A DNA stretch of 64,000 nt from Archivesica marissinica (taxonomy: Eukaryota; Mollusca; Bivalvia; Venerida; Vesicomyidae). The notes under the pieces are model-generated. The model saw only the letters and a program-made list of their open reading frames with translations. It ran no database searches and was not told the origin of the DNA. Positions 58,401 through 60,790 of the stretch are shown here, one piece after another. The DNA is taken from contig CM026401.1 of NCBI GenBank assembly GCA_014843695.1, positions 46,947,477 through 47,011,476 on the forward strand, written 5' to 3'. A program made the translations under genes and the position numbers. Every line of letters starts with the position of its first letter. Position 1 is the stretch's first letter.

Positions 58401-59216
58401 GCCTCTTCTCTCTCCCTCATGGCGATGGATTTCATCAGGAATGAGGTCTCGAGGACATAGAAAACGCACACCTACATTATATGAAGACGAAATACGAAGG
58501 ATCCTATCAAAGATCACATCTTTATTACAAAACACAAACAGAACAACTAAAAATATTCCAAAATGTTTAAAACTATGTATTTATATAGTTATTGTTATTC
58601 GTGTAAAAAGACACTTATCCGTTAAGTGTGCGTTTTCTATGTTCTCTAGTATATTGTTTCGCAATAGAGCTACAATAAAATTGCATAAACGAAGGTCATA
58701 CCACAGGAACTTGAAATTGTATCCATAAGCCACCAAAGGTCTCGTACCTCTATCCTAGGACACCCCCTCTATTAAAAAAAAGATACCACAGGAACTTGAA
58801 ATGTTATACATAAGCTACAAAAGGTCTCGTACCTCTATCCTAGGACATCCCCCTCTATTAAAAAAGACACAAAACGTCTCGTACCTCTATCCTAGGACAC
58901 CCCATCTATCTTTTTTTAATAGAGGGGGGTGTCCTAGGATAGAGATACGAGACCTTTGGTGGCTTATGGATAACATTTCTAGTTCCTGTGGTCATACTCA
59001 CATATATGGTATGGTTGTCCGAGTTTTTCACGTCAGAGCTGACGTATATGTTGACGATAGGCCGGTTGTTGTATTTTCTCAACAGAATCATGAGTTGGGA
59101 TAAGCTGAAACTACTCTCCGACCAGTTACCACCCGGATTCGAATCTAAAACCGGCCAACCACCAAGCTCCTCCAACAAAGGTATTGCCACTGATGTGTTT
59201 TTTTCTTCGATTTGAT
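22320..59216 (-). CDS. M13-family zinc metallopeptidase (neprilysin/ECE-like), 5'-partial, 17 exons in window
   Basis: M13 enzymes are membrane-anchored zinc ectopeptidases that cut small peptides outside the cell. I joined 17 minus-strand exons (1802 coding bases, 599 residues plus stop). Every junction keeps phase and uses GT-AG. The protein aligns throughout with the neprilysin ectodomain: ELGGWPVL early, [17 protein letters not shown] (substrate-binding NAFY), HEITHGFDD (two zinc ligands and catalytic Glu), GENIADNGG (third ligand Glu and its Asp partner), VHSPGQYR (transition-state His and Arg) and C-terminal CSVW. About 150 N-terminal residues, including the membrane anchor, lie beyond 59216. 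The gene looks intact and active. Introns are packed with repeats. Neprilysin versus ECE subgroup is not settled. Confidence 0.95.
22462..22712 (-). mobile_element. tRNA-Ser-like SINE, family E, copy 1
   Basis: On the minus strand the head is CCTCCGTAGTAAAGTGGTTA, with box B TGGGTTCGAGCCCCG after a long variable region. The 3' end shares GCTACCGGT with family A, suggesting a related tail. Confidence 0.75.
22883..23176 (-). mobile_element. SINE family A, full length
   Basis: Tail, middle and tRNA-like head (box B GGTTCGATCCCCCGTCTGA on the minus strand) are all present. Flanking TAAGATATTAG repeats on both sides are the target duplication. Confidence 0.9.
23345..23421 (-). CDS. M13 peptidase, exon 16 of window
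   Basis: 77 bases, phase 0 to 2, acceptor TTCATCCCAG and donor ACCG|GTATGT. It encodes [18 protein letters not shown] and VHSPGQYR. The His and the split-codon Arg match transition-state residues of the family. The pyrimidine tract before the acceptor comes from a LINE tail. Confidence 0.95.
23427..24200 (-). mobile_element. LINE remnant (ORF2 C-terminus, 3' UTR, (TTCTG)n tail), split by a SINE
   Basis: On the minus strand 24070-24180 reads [19 protein letters not shown] and LICPCY, a Cys/His-rich end typical of LINE ORF2, and further down [15 protein letters not shown] in another frame. The 3' end AATAAACTTGTGTTCTGTTC touches the acceptor of peptidase exon 16. A SINE B sits inside at 23525-23780. 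The copy is frameshifted and 5'-truncated. Confidence 0.75.
23525..23780 (-). mobile_element. SINE family B, full length, inside a LINE
   Basis: Minus-strand head TGTCCGATTAGCGCAGTGG, box B GGGTTCGATCC and the usual tail. Confidence 0.88.
24210..24490 (-). mobile_element. SINE family A, full length
   Basis: All family blocks are present. The 13-base TACATTTGATAAC occurs on both sides as the target duplication. Confidence 0.9.
24568..24818 (-). mobile_element. SINE family E, copy 2
   Basis: The head CCTCCGTGGTCGAGTGGTTA strongly resembles a tRNA-Ser gene, and box B is CGGGTTCGAGCCCCG. The same body and tail occur at 22462. Confidence 0.8.
24819..25084. other. No gene seen
   Basis: AT-rich intron sequence; possibly a retroelement 3' end, not resolved. 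Confidence 0.4.
25090..25742. repeat. 16-bp array ATCCTCTATATACGCT
   Basis: About 41 units with CGCT/CGAT variants. It begins about 35 bases past the donor of peptidase exon 15. Confidence 0.95.
25779..25877 (-). CDS. M13 peptidase, exon 15 of window
   Basis: 99 bases, phase 0 to 0, acceptor ACATATTTCAG and donor TCAG|GTTTGT (weak). It encodes [18 protein letters not shown] and [12 protein letters not shown] partial copy of the exon with its acceptor lies 92 bases upstream. Confidence 0.93.
25878..26045 (-). pseudogene. Partial tandem copies of peptidase exon 15 with its splice acceptor
   Basis: 25878-25969 repeats, 92 bases away, the 38-base intron end (ACATATTTCAG) and the first 54 bases of exon 15 ([18 protein letters not shown]) before jumping back to intron. 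A third, shorter remnant follows to about 26045. The copy has no donor, and 92 is not a multiple of three, so use of its acceptor would shift frame and hit a stop. Confidence 0.85.
26145..26515 (+). mobile_element. Helitron-like element, short copy
   Basis: About five 34-bp units (AACGCACACCTACATTATAT), then the conserved block (CGAAATACGAAGGATTCCAT) and a decayed hairpin, ending at TTTTCTATGTCCTCTAG. Confidence 0.8.
26799..27092 (+). mobile_element. SINE family A, full length (type copy, 294 bp)
   Basis: The head CAGACGGATCTGTAGCCCAG has box A, box B GGTTCGATCCCCCGTCTGA and a GGT anticodon in a CTGGTAA loop, as in tRNA-Thr. The tail ends AACGTAAAACACACAC. Flanks TTCACCTAAATA and TTCACCGAAATA are the target duplication. 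The length equals that of the copy at 57039-57332. Confidence 0.93.
27518..27632. mobile_element. Foldback MITE with about 30-bp arms, copy 1
   Basis: CGGGTTAATAGTTTTCATCG and its inverted partner (CGATGGAAACTATTAACCCG) enclose about 55 bases. A second copy is at 39124-39262. Confidence 0.8.
27945..32385. repeat. 4.4-kb array of 16- and 20-bp units (TGGTTCAGATAGTGCC)
   Basis: The basic unit is TGGTTCAGATAGTGCC or the same with GTGC inserted, with CAGATA/CACATA/CAAATA/CCGACA variants. Blocks of 320-336 bases repeat as higher-order units (the marker GGTTAAGGTAGTGCG recurs at 28509, 28845, 29437 and 29757). 30290-31400 contains abnormal C/A-rich interruptions. It fills the intron between peptidase exons 14 and 15. 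Confidence 0.95.
32483..33084 (-). repeat. 60-bp array amplified from the 3' edge of peptidase exon 14
   Basis: Ten units, counting the real exon edge. On the minus strand each holds ACAACGGTGGACTCAAGCAA plus GGTTTCAGG (29 exonic bases), donor GTAAGC and 31 more bases ending in TGTTTCAG, an acceptor-like AG. The period is a multiple of three and has no stop, so the exon 14 frame stays open for about 229 codons to 32433. Units differ at a few sites (AACTTCAAC/AACTGCAAC; GGACTCAAG/GGGCTCAAA). Confidence 0.95.
33057..33122 (-). CDS. M13 peptidase, exon 14 of window (third zinc ligand)
   Basis: 66 bases, phase 0 to 0, acceptor TATTCTATAG and donor CAGG|GTAAGC. It encodes [17 protein letters not shown] and ends KQGFR. 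The Glu of GENIAD is the third zinc ligand in the family and the Asp orients a ligand His. The 3' part of this exon and its donor were amplified into the 60-bp array just downstream. Confidence 0.95.
33165..33332. repeat. 33-bp array, five units
   Basis: The unit contains AACACATGGCATAGGAAACA and ACGCGGAATATAC. It lies between peptidase exons 13 and 14, about 45 bases upstream of the exon 14 acceptor. Confidence 0.9.
33333..33873. mobile_element. MITE-like inverted repeat around 33636-33860
   Basis: TATACTGACACCAAAAAGAT and its inverted partner (GTCTTTTTGGTGTCAGTATA) bracket about 190 bases. To its left, AGATCCAGATCAGCCG resembles the inside of the TTAA MITE at 851. The rest shows nothing. 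Confidence 0.55.
33887..34393 (-). mobile_element. MITE with 12-bp target duplication (Mutator-like?), copy 1
   Basis: The termini CCTGGGAACAGG and CCTGGGTGCCAG are short imperfect inverted repeats. TATACTCACTGT flanks both sides (33874-33885 and 34394-34405). The right copy of this duplication contains the donor of peptidase exon 13. A shorter copy of the element is at 52001-52170. A duplication of this length fits Mutator-like elements best; the class is inference. Confidence 0.75.
34403..34533 (-). CDS. M13 peptidase, exon 13 of window
   Basis: 131 bases, phase 1 to 0, acceptor CATTTGCAG and donor AACA|GTGAGT. It encodes [14 protein letters not shown] and [16 protein letters not shown], the D.G.L..WW and C....Y segments. 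The last bases and donor lie inside a 12-bp target duplication of a transposon. Confidence 0.95.
34553..35270 (-). mobile_element. SINE family B, split at its TTAA by a MITE
   Basis: 34553-34612 is the SINE B tail and 35228-35270 continues the body (TCACTCTCGTTGGCGCGG). The MITE at 34613-35227 sits exactly at the TTAA of the SINE tail. Confidence 0.8.
34613..35227 (-). mobile_element. TTAA-type MITE (AGCGACA family), nested in a SINE
   Basis: The ends AGCGACATTACATCGC and GATGTAGTGTCGCT are inverted; TTAA lies at 34609-34612 and 35228-35231. The empty site is known from intact SINE B copies, so the duplication is proven within the window. An extra terminal-like GACGCTTTAA near 35147 suggests an internal rearrangement. 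Confidence 0.88.
35271..36075. other. No gene; possible hAT-like MITE at 35612-35881
   Basis: CAGGGTTCCCGC and GAGGAAACCCTG are inverted CAGGG-type ends around a TTGGCGCC-rich core, but no 8-bp duplication was found. The rest is featureless. Confidence 0.45.
36078..36390. repeat. 52-bp array, six units
   Basis: The unit contains CTGTACGTTTAGGATAACTT and GCAGTGACGTACAAGGGCTA. An inverted partial unit occurs at 36508-36538, so the locus can fold back. Confidence 0.92.
36716..36770 (+). mobile_element. SINE family A, tail fragment
   Basis: GCTCATATGGGCAACCGGTA followed by the tail, 30 bases from the exon 12 donor. Confidence 0.75.
36800..36867 (-). CDS. M13 peptidase, exon 12 of window (HEITH active site)
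   Basis: 68 bases, phase 2 to 1, acceptor TTGTTTTGCAG and donor AGAG|GTAAGC. It encodes [20 protein letters not shown], containing the HExxH zinc-binding motif with the catalytic Glu. Confidence 0.97.
36925..37955. mobile_element. GGAGGTTATAAA foldback MITE, interrupted
   Basis: GAGGTTATAAAGCTTTTCTC on the left and TTGATTCTGAGATTTACA after the insertion match the intact relative at 50876-51014. The right end is not preserved. Confidence 0.6.
36978..37876. mobile_element. Foldback element with about 300-bp arms and 8-bp target duplication (hAT-like)
   Basis: The ends CACAGGCACCAGACACAAA are inverted and continue as arms of about 290-300 bases (36978-37270 and 37590-37876). GATTTGAT flanks both sides (36970-36977, 37877-37884). 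The loop of about 300 bases has no gene. It lies inside another MITE (36925-37955). Confidence 0.9.
38097..38330. repeat. 58-bp array, four units
   Basis: The unit contains GGTAGCGATACGTCATTGAT and ATCATCGATGATAGTCACGT. The internal ATCATCGATGAT is self-complementary. It ends about 70 bases before the exon 11 donor. Confidence 0.92.
38400..38451 (-). CDS. M13 peptidase, exon 11 of window
   Basis: 52-base microexon, phase 1 to 2, acceptor GCCTTTCAG and donor CAAA|GTAAGA. It encodes [17 protein letters not shown], nearly invariant in the family. Confidence 0.93.
38530..38725 (+). mobile_element. SINE family D
   Basis: Head CGAGATAGCGCAGTGGTAGC, body CCTTAGGCAAGGCATTTAAC and tail GATTAATATAATGTTGTAAA. 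Confidence 0.8.
38745..38996 (-). mobile_element. tRNA-derived SINE, family C, copy 1
   Basis: On the minus strand the head is GGCGTCCGTGGTCCAGTGG with box B CCCGGGTTCGATAC. The anticodon region TTTGGAA suggests tRNA-Pro or tRNA-Gln ancestry. Copy 2 is at 41928. Confidence 0.82.
39124..39262. mobile_element. Foldback MITE with about 30-bp arms, copy 2
   Basis: GGTTACATCGGGGTATGAAT and TTCATACCCCGATGG with AAACTATTAACCCG mirror the copy at 27518-27632. Confidence 0.75.
39263..39694. other. No gene; intron 10
   Basis: AT-rich. GCACTTTGCATTTAATATG matches sequence right of the foldback copy at 27690, so the shared repeat may be larger than the foldback core. Confidence 0.45.
39695..39753 (-). 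CDS. M13 peptidase, exon 10 of window
   Basis: 59-base exon, phase 2 to 1, acceptor ATACATTTCAG and donor ATCA|GTAAGT. It encodes [19 protein letters not shown] with the NAFY substrate-binding motif. Confidence 0.93.
39754..40084. other. No gene; short inverted repeat at 39996-40055
   Basis: TTAATTTCATAATAACATAC and GTATGTTATTATGAAATTAA face each other with a short spacer. Confidence 0.6.
40085..40262 (+). mobile_element. tRNA-derived SINE, family F, source of the following array
   Basis: The head has GTCGTTGACTTCAAATCACT and box B GTAGGTTCGAATCGCACTGG. The 3' part has TGCCTGTAATACTGCTCGAA, then runs without a break into the 59-bp array. Confidence 0.75.
40240..41195. repeat. 59-bp array grown from the SINE family F tail
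   Basis: About 16 units with GATCGAATGGGCATTCGTGG, TCTCCTCGCCCACATAGCAT and ATGGTGAGTTCCTATGTAT. The first unit is continuous with the SINE tail and aligns with family F copies elsewhere. It ends about 55 bases before exon 9. Confidence 0.9.
41251..41354 (-). CDS. M13 peptidase, exon 9 of window
   Basis: 104 bases, phase 0 to 2, acceptor GTGTATTTCAG. It encodes [17 protein letters not shown] and [13 protein letters not shown] chose the donor ACGT|GTTAGT because it keeps phase and gives the family spacing between LR and the Trp of the next exon. A rival donor (AAGAT|GTACCG) also keeps phase but drops five residues. Confidence 0.85.
41396..41560. other. Short region with GC-matched inverted words
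   Basis: TTAACTCTTTCACCGCCAAT and GATCAGACGGCATGTTC-like words recall the TTAA MITE interior; ends not resolved. Confidence 0.35.
41561..41890. repeat. 80-bp array, four units
   Basis: The unit contains ATTCAGATTGTAATTCGCCA, TAGAAATCATCCATTGAATA and GTTGTGTCAATAACGACAGC. Confidence 0.92.
41928..42135 (+). mobile_element. SINE family C, copy 2
   Basis: Head GGCGTCCGTGGTCCAGTGGT, box B CCCGGGTTCGATAC, body with CCTGCCCAGGAAAACATG and CCCCGCGAGGG. Confidence 0.85.
42136..42851. other. No gene seen; intron 8
   Basis: A 98-codon frame at 42659-42955 is AT-rich, has no recognised motif and runs into the Helitron-like element, so I do not call it. Confidence 0.45.
42852..43676 (+). mobile_element. 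Helitron/pearl-like element, copy 2 (inverted relative to copy 1)
   Basis: It starts TTCAGGTTTGTGCAAATAG, carries about 12 units of the 34-bp repeat (42945-43385, indel-degraded at 43125-43210), then the conserved block and the hairpin ACACTTATCCGAAGTGT followed by GCGTTTTCTATGTCCTCTAG. It shares a further 100 bases with copy 1 past CTCTAG. Confidence 0.8.
43680..43850 (-). mobile_element. Possible retroelement 3' fragment
   Basis: CCCAATATAATACATATTGA and TTCTTCTCCTCTAGTAT have loose counterparts at 54720-54920. Class uncertain. Confidence 0.35.
43915..44135 (-). mobile_element. SINE family D, 20 bases from the exon 8 donor
   Basis: Minus strand: AAAGTCGTGATAGCGTAGTA, box B-like GTCCGGAGTTTGAGACCCGC, body and tail GTGATTAATATAAGTTGCCA. 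Confidence 0.82.
44152..44229 (-). CDS. M13 peptidase, exon 8 of window
   Basis: 78 bases, phase 0 to 0, acceptor TTTCACTTCAG and donor AAAC|GTACGT. It encodes [20 protein letters not shown], the highly conserved IGYPD segment. A SINE D starts about 20 bases past the donor and a pogo-like MITE ends about 35 bases before the acceptor. Confidence 0.95.
44268..44462. mobile_element. Pogo/Tigger-like MITE
   Basis: Ends CAGTCTACATCCGTTATGTC and CATAACCGATGTAGA are inverted, with repeated GGTTATGTCGAA words inside. The CAGTC...TTATGTC type end is typical of pogo-like elements. It lies next to the exon 8 acceptor. Confidence 0.6.
44474..44612. mobile_element. GGAGGTTATAA foldback MITE, diverged copy
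   Basis: CGGAGGTTATGATACTTTCC and AAAAGGTTCATAACCGCCG are inverted ends around CAAATCTCA/TGAGATTTG words, as at 50876. Confidence 0.65.
44630..44695 (-). mobile_element. tRNA-like SINE head fragment
   Basis: The minus strand reads GTCGCGGTGGCACAGTGGTA (box A) with a weak box B. It is too short to place in a family. Confidence 0.5.
44700..45189. other. No gene seen; intron 7
   Basis: Contains only a short SINE E tail piece (ATTTAACGTTGACAATTTGA) near 45055. Confidence 0.45.
45190..45462 (+). mobile_element. SINE family A, head-truncated
   Basis: It starts in the tRNA-like part (AACACGTTGGACTGGTAATC) and continues through the complete tail; it ends about 30 bases before exon 7's donor. Confidence 0.88.
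45494..45592 (-). CDS. M13 peptidase, exon 7 of window
   Basis: 99 bases, phase 0 to 0, acceptor CTATCTTCAAG and donor AAAG|GTAAAC. It encodes [20 protein letters not shown] and VLAREK, the family W.D..T...A..K block. Confidence 0.93.
45780..46261. other. No gene seen; intron 6
   Basis: AT-rich; the SINE F tail-like GGAGGGGCAACC at 45700 is the only recognised word nearby. Confidence 0.45.
46264..46657 (+). mobile_element. SINE family A with a 110-bp internal insertion
   Basis: Normal head and tail, but about 46437-46547 is foreign sequence inside the GAGACTCT block. GGACTCGGT flanks the SINE as target duplication. Confidence 0.85.
46658..47245. other. No gene seen; intron 6
   Basis: No supported feature. 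Confidence 0.45.
47246..47374 (-). CDS. M13 peptidase, exon 6 of window
   Basis: 129 bases, phase 0 to 0, acceptor TTGCACCACAG and donor AGTG|GTACGT. It encodes [19 protein letters not shown] and [13 protein letters not shown], the conserved WR.C.......A.G..FV block. Confidence 0.95.
47435..47976 (+). mobile_element. TTAA-type MITE (AGCGACA family), full copy
   Basis: Ends TTAAAGTGACACTACATCGG and AATGTAATGTCGCTTTAA; internal blocks as at 13969. Confidence 0.87.
47977..48344. other. No gene; possible transposon end at 48058
   Basis: AGGGGCGTAGCTAGG is a word often found at DNA transposon ends; its partner end was not found. Confidence 0.4.
48345..48540 (+). mobile_element. SINE family F
   Basis: Head CCGTGACCGAGTGGTTACGG (tRNA-Ser-like), box B GTAGGTTCGAATCC, tail with GGAAATATTGCTCGGAATGG. 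Confidence 0.82.
48755..48985 (-). mobile_element. SINE family D, full length
   Basis: Minus strand: AAGTCGTGAGAGCGCAGTGG, CCGGAGTTCTAGCCCCGC, the family body, and tail ending near CTAAAATAAATTTGTAT. Confidence 0.87.
49037..49130 (-). CDS. M13 peptidase, exon 5 of window
   Basis: 94 bases, phase 2 to 0, acceptor ATCGTTAACAG and donor CAAG|GTATGT. It encodes [18 protein letters not shown], matching the NY..WR region of the family. Confidence 0.9.
49178..49330 (-). mobile_element. Retroelement 3' tail with (TTA)n
   Basis: On the minus strand the end reads AAATAAAGTCTTTATTATTA, a 3' UTR followed by a trinucleotide tail, typical of a truncated LINE or SINE. Confidence 0.55.
49436..49642. repeat. 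24-bp array GATATTGTGGAAGTCGTGATATAT
   Basis: Eight to nine nearly identical units. Open frames on both strands follow from the period and are not genes. Confidence 0.95.
49905..50706. repeat. 48-bp array, about 17 units
   Basis: The unit contains CTTCACAATCCGCTCCACCC and TTTCTTACTCTCATTCAATA. Blocks of 238 bases repeat (50081 and 50319), showing higher-order duplication. Confidence 0.93.
50876..51014. mobile_element. GGAGGTTATAAA foldback MITE, intact copy
   Basis: GGAGGTTATAAAACTTTTCT and AGAAAAGTTTTATAACCTCC are perfect or near-perfect inverted ends of a 139-base element. Confidence 0.85.
51170..51580. repeat. 87-bp array, about five units
   Basis: The unit contains ATGTATGTTTCTGTATATTT, CATGTATCCTGATAAATAAA and TTTAAACCAATCCATATAGC. 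Confidence 0.92.
51745..51985 (+). mobile_element. SINE family F, full length
   Basis: Head GCCTCTGTGACTGAGTGGTT, box B TATAGGTTGAAATCCC, tail TGAAATACTACTCGAAGGGG and CGCCAATAATAGCTGGAG. Confidence 0.85.
52001..52170 (+). mobile_element. MITE with 11-bp target duplication, short copy 2
   Basis: ACTTTAGACCC flanks both sides (51990-52000, 52171-52181). The sequence matches both ends of 33887-34393 (inverted) but lacks about 340 central bases. Confidence 0.8.
52225..52412 (-). mobile_element. SINE family B, head-truncated
   Basis: Family B tail and body in minus orientation; the head is missing and the end lies about 20 bases from the exon 4 donor. Confidence 0.82.
52437..52576 (-). CDS. M13 peptidase, exon 4 of window
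   Basis: 140 bases, phase 0 to 2, acceptor TTTGTTTTCAG and donor AACG|GTAATG. It encodes [15 protein letters not shown] and [17 protein letters not shown] head-truncated SINE B lies about 20 bases beyond the donor. Confidence 0.92.
52925..54715. repeat. 56-bp array, about 32 units
   Basis: The unit contains CTCGAGGTGGCGACAATAAA and GAAGAGGATATAAGCATCTT. The left half is very homogeneous (GATTCACTCGAGG), the right half diverged (GATACAGTCGAGG) with 217-bp higher-order blocks near 54207-54627. Confidence 0.95.
54716..55080 (-). other. No gene; possible retroelement 3' UTR
   Basis: TAGTTTATTTCAAACAATGA suggests a reverse-oriented poly(A)-signal-containing tail. No coding part. Confidence 0.4.
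55081..55191 (-). CDS. M13 peptidase, exon 3 of window
   Basis: 111 bases, phase 0 to 0, acceptor AATTTTGTAG and donor ACAG|GTAAGC. It encodes [19 protein letters not shown], matching the family PEDR...YNKM segment. Confidence 0.92.
55418..55665 (+). mobile_element. SINE family B, full length
   Basis: Head GCTGTCCGATTAGCGCAGTG, box B CCCGGGTTCGATCC, body and tail ending AATAAATAAAGTCTT. Confidence 0.9.
55870..56963. mobile_element. Pogo-like element filled by a 30-bp array of its own terminus
   Basis: It starts CAGTCAAACCCGTGTTAG after TA and ends ATGTTTGACTG before TA, an inverted pair. The interior is about 32 units of CTCTACAGTCAACCCCGTGT plus TAGTGGTCAC, which is the terminal sequence itself. 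A flank-containing block (GCCATCAATTTATGTATCAT) recurs at 55826 and 56200, so a 377-base segment was also duplicated. Confidence 0.75.
57039..57332 (-). mobile_element. SINE family A, full length, at the exon 2 donor
   Basis: 294 bases flanked by the 13-base GTGTTAATATCTC (57026-57038 and 57333-57345). The right duplication overlaps the exon 2 donor. Complete tRNA-like head. Confidence 0.95.
57348..57527 (-). CDS. M13 peptidase, exon 2 of window
   Basis: 180 bases, phase 0 to 0, acceptor GTTGTATGCAG and donor AAAC|GTGAGA. It encodes [17 protein letters not shown], the conserved GLP-R-YY segment, and a helical stretch ending [13 protein letters not shown] target duplication overlaps the donor (57333-57345). 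Confidence 0.95.
57583..57725 (+). mobile_element. SINE family B, 5'-truncated
   Basis: Body and tail only: GGTAGTCCGGTTTCCTCCCA, then GTGATTAATATAAGTTGTTA. Confidence 0.8.
57828..58115 (-). mobile_element. SINE family A, full length
   Basis: All blocks in minus orientation; head near 58080-58115. A family D head-like piece precedes it (57765-57810). Confidence 0.88.
58153..58386. mobile_element. TTAA-flanked MITE, copy 2
   Basis: Ends CCCATTCAACACCAT and ATGGTGTTGAAAGGG, TTAA at 58149-58152 and 58387-58390; inverted relative of 851-1083. Confidence 0.85.
58387..58665 (+). mobile_element. SINE D fragment joined to a short Helitron-like copy
   Basis: 58387-58455 is SINE D body (CCTCTTCTCTCTCCCTCATG). 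It is followed by one 34-bp unit, the conserved block and hairpin ACACTTATCCGTTAAGTGT, ending at TTCTCTAG. The hairpin differs from copy 2 yet still pairs. Confidence 0.75.
58701..58991. mobile_element. Inverted-repeat element ending 5 bp from the exon 1 donor
   Basis: Termini CCACAGGAACTT and AGTTCCTGTGG, TCATA on both sides (58696-58700, 58992-58996). The left arm is present two and a half times in tandem (AGGTCTCGTACCTCTATCCT), the right arm once inverted. No coding capacity. Confidence 0.8.
59002..59216 (-). CDS. M13 peptidase, exon 1 of window
   Basis: 215 bases, entered in phase 1 (acceptor TTTTTTAAAG, weak) and ending in phase 0 at ATATAT|GTGAGT. It encodes [16 protein letters not shown], a NWSES stretch and KNSDNHTIY, equal to the early ectodomain of neprilysin. 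An inverted-repeat transposon ends five bases from the donor. Confidence 0.9.
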
Positions 59217-60070
59217 CTTTAAAAAATATTTACATCGTTGTCATATAATTGCTTGGTATTATACCCCAACGATAACGTGATTCCCGCGAAAAAGATGCTA
59301 ATATTATTATAACGGGTAAAAAGAAATTTATTACTTGGTTTAATCAAATTAAGATTGAACCTTTTACCTACGACCAAATAACAATTTCTATGCGCATGAA
59401 TATCCTTGGAACTATTTTCAGACTCCCAAACTATTTAAGCGAAGGCACCATCTTTTATCGATTCCACATACATTGAATGAGGTAGCCATTTTAATGTTGT
59501 TATAAATTTTAATTTAATGCCCTTTATCTACTTTTAAATGCATTCAAAAGCCCTCCCCTCCCACCACAATATAGATACCCCTTGCTTTCGGTGTGTTATA
59601 TATTTTCAGTTACGAGGACGAAGAATTAGGTCCGCTAGATGTCATGGCTGAGTGATACAGTCCATCTGAAAGATGTCATACAGACAATACTGACTCTTAT
59701 ACATATGATATAGTCTTTGTGTATAAACTCGAAGTGGTTAAGAAATATTTAGAAGGAACTGGACATATTCAGAAGTCAACATAATTTTATACTAGTGAAA
59801 ACGAACAGATGGACTAATTAATGCGTATTATAGCATAAATATATATATTGCTGCCGGTAACGGAGCAAATGATCACTTATACTATTAATATTCACATTCG
59901 TTTTAAATAATATAATATTAATATATCACCAGCCATGGCCAATATTTGCCAATACAATAAAATTCATTAAACGTTTATATTTGTTGGGTTATTTGTCTCT
60001 AGGTAATATCATTTATGTATGCATTACTTGGCACACAGGATTATTTATTACACCCTACGTATTGATTTGG
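59217..60070. other. No exon recognised upstream of peptidase exon 1 of window
   Basis: I looked on the minus strand for the next upstream peptidase exon (CxDFY.YACGGW or LY.SC type) and saw none. The sequence is AT-rich intron. Confidence 0.55.
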
Positions 60071-60074
60071 CTTA

Positions 60075-60580
60075 TTTATAGTAATGCTTGTAAATAACAC
60101 GTTATTGTTAGGCCATAGTATTCCAAACCTATTTATAGTAATGCTTGTAAATAACACGTTATCGTTAGGCCATAGTATTCCAAACCTATTTATAGTAATG
60201 CTTGTAAATAACACGTTATCGTTGGGCCATAGTATTCCAAACCTATTTATAGTAATGCTTGTAAATAACACGTTATCGTTAGGCCATAGTATTCCAAACC
60301 TATTTATAGTAATGCTTGTAAATAACACGTTATCGTTAGGCCATAGTATTCCAAACCTATTTATAGTAATGCTTGTAAATAACACGTTATCGTTAGGCCA
60401 TAGTATTCCAAACCTATTTATAGTAATGCTTGTAAATAACACGTTATCATTGGGCCATAGTATTCCAAACCTATTTATAGTAATGCTTGTAAATAACACG
60501 TTATCGTTAGGCCATAGTATTCCAAACCTATTTATAGTAATGCTTGTAAATAACACGTTATCATTGGGCCATAGTAGCTC
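60075..60580. repeat. 57-bp array, nine units
   Basis: The unit contains TTATAGTAATGCTTGTAAAT, AACACGTTATCGTTAGGCCA and TAGTATTCCAAACC. Unrelated in sequence to the 57-bp satellite at 14.7-21.5 kb. Confidence 0.93.
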
Positions 60581-60604
60581 TTGTTACTTGTATAACTACT
60601 TATT

Positions 60605-60790
60605 TAGGGGCCCCCGTTGCCCAGTGGTTACGGCTGTGTGCTTGAATCCCATGTGTGTGTTGAATTATTTCATATAAGTTATGTTGTTGCGGAAAGGTCG
60701 GTGGTTCTACACTAGTACCTGTTCGTGCCTGAAATACTTATCGGAGTGTCACCTGTCGGATGTCCTTCAACAACAGCTGGGGTGTCGCTA
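60605..60790 (+). mobile_element. SINE family F, source of the 75-bp satellite
   Basis: Head GGGCCCCCGTTGCCCAGTGG, CGGTGGTTCTACACTAGTAC, then CTGAAATACTTATCGGAGTG running directly into the first satellite unit. Confidence 0.75.

Noticed and set aside
59217..60070. Upstream peptidase exon
   Set aside because: No minus-strand open segment with the expected Cys-rich or LY.SC motifs and splice borders was found.
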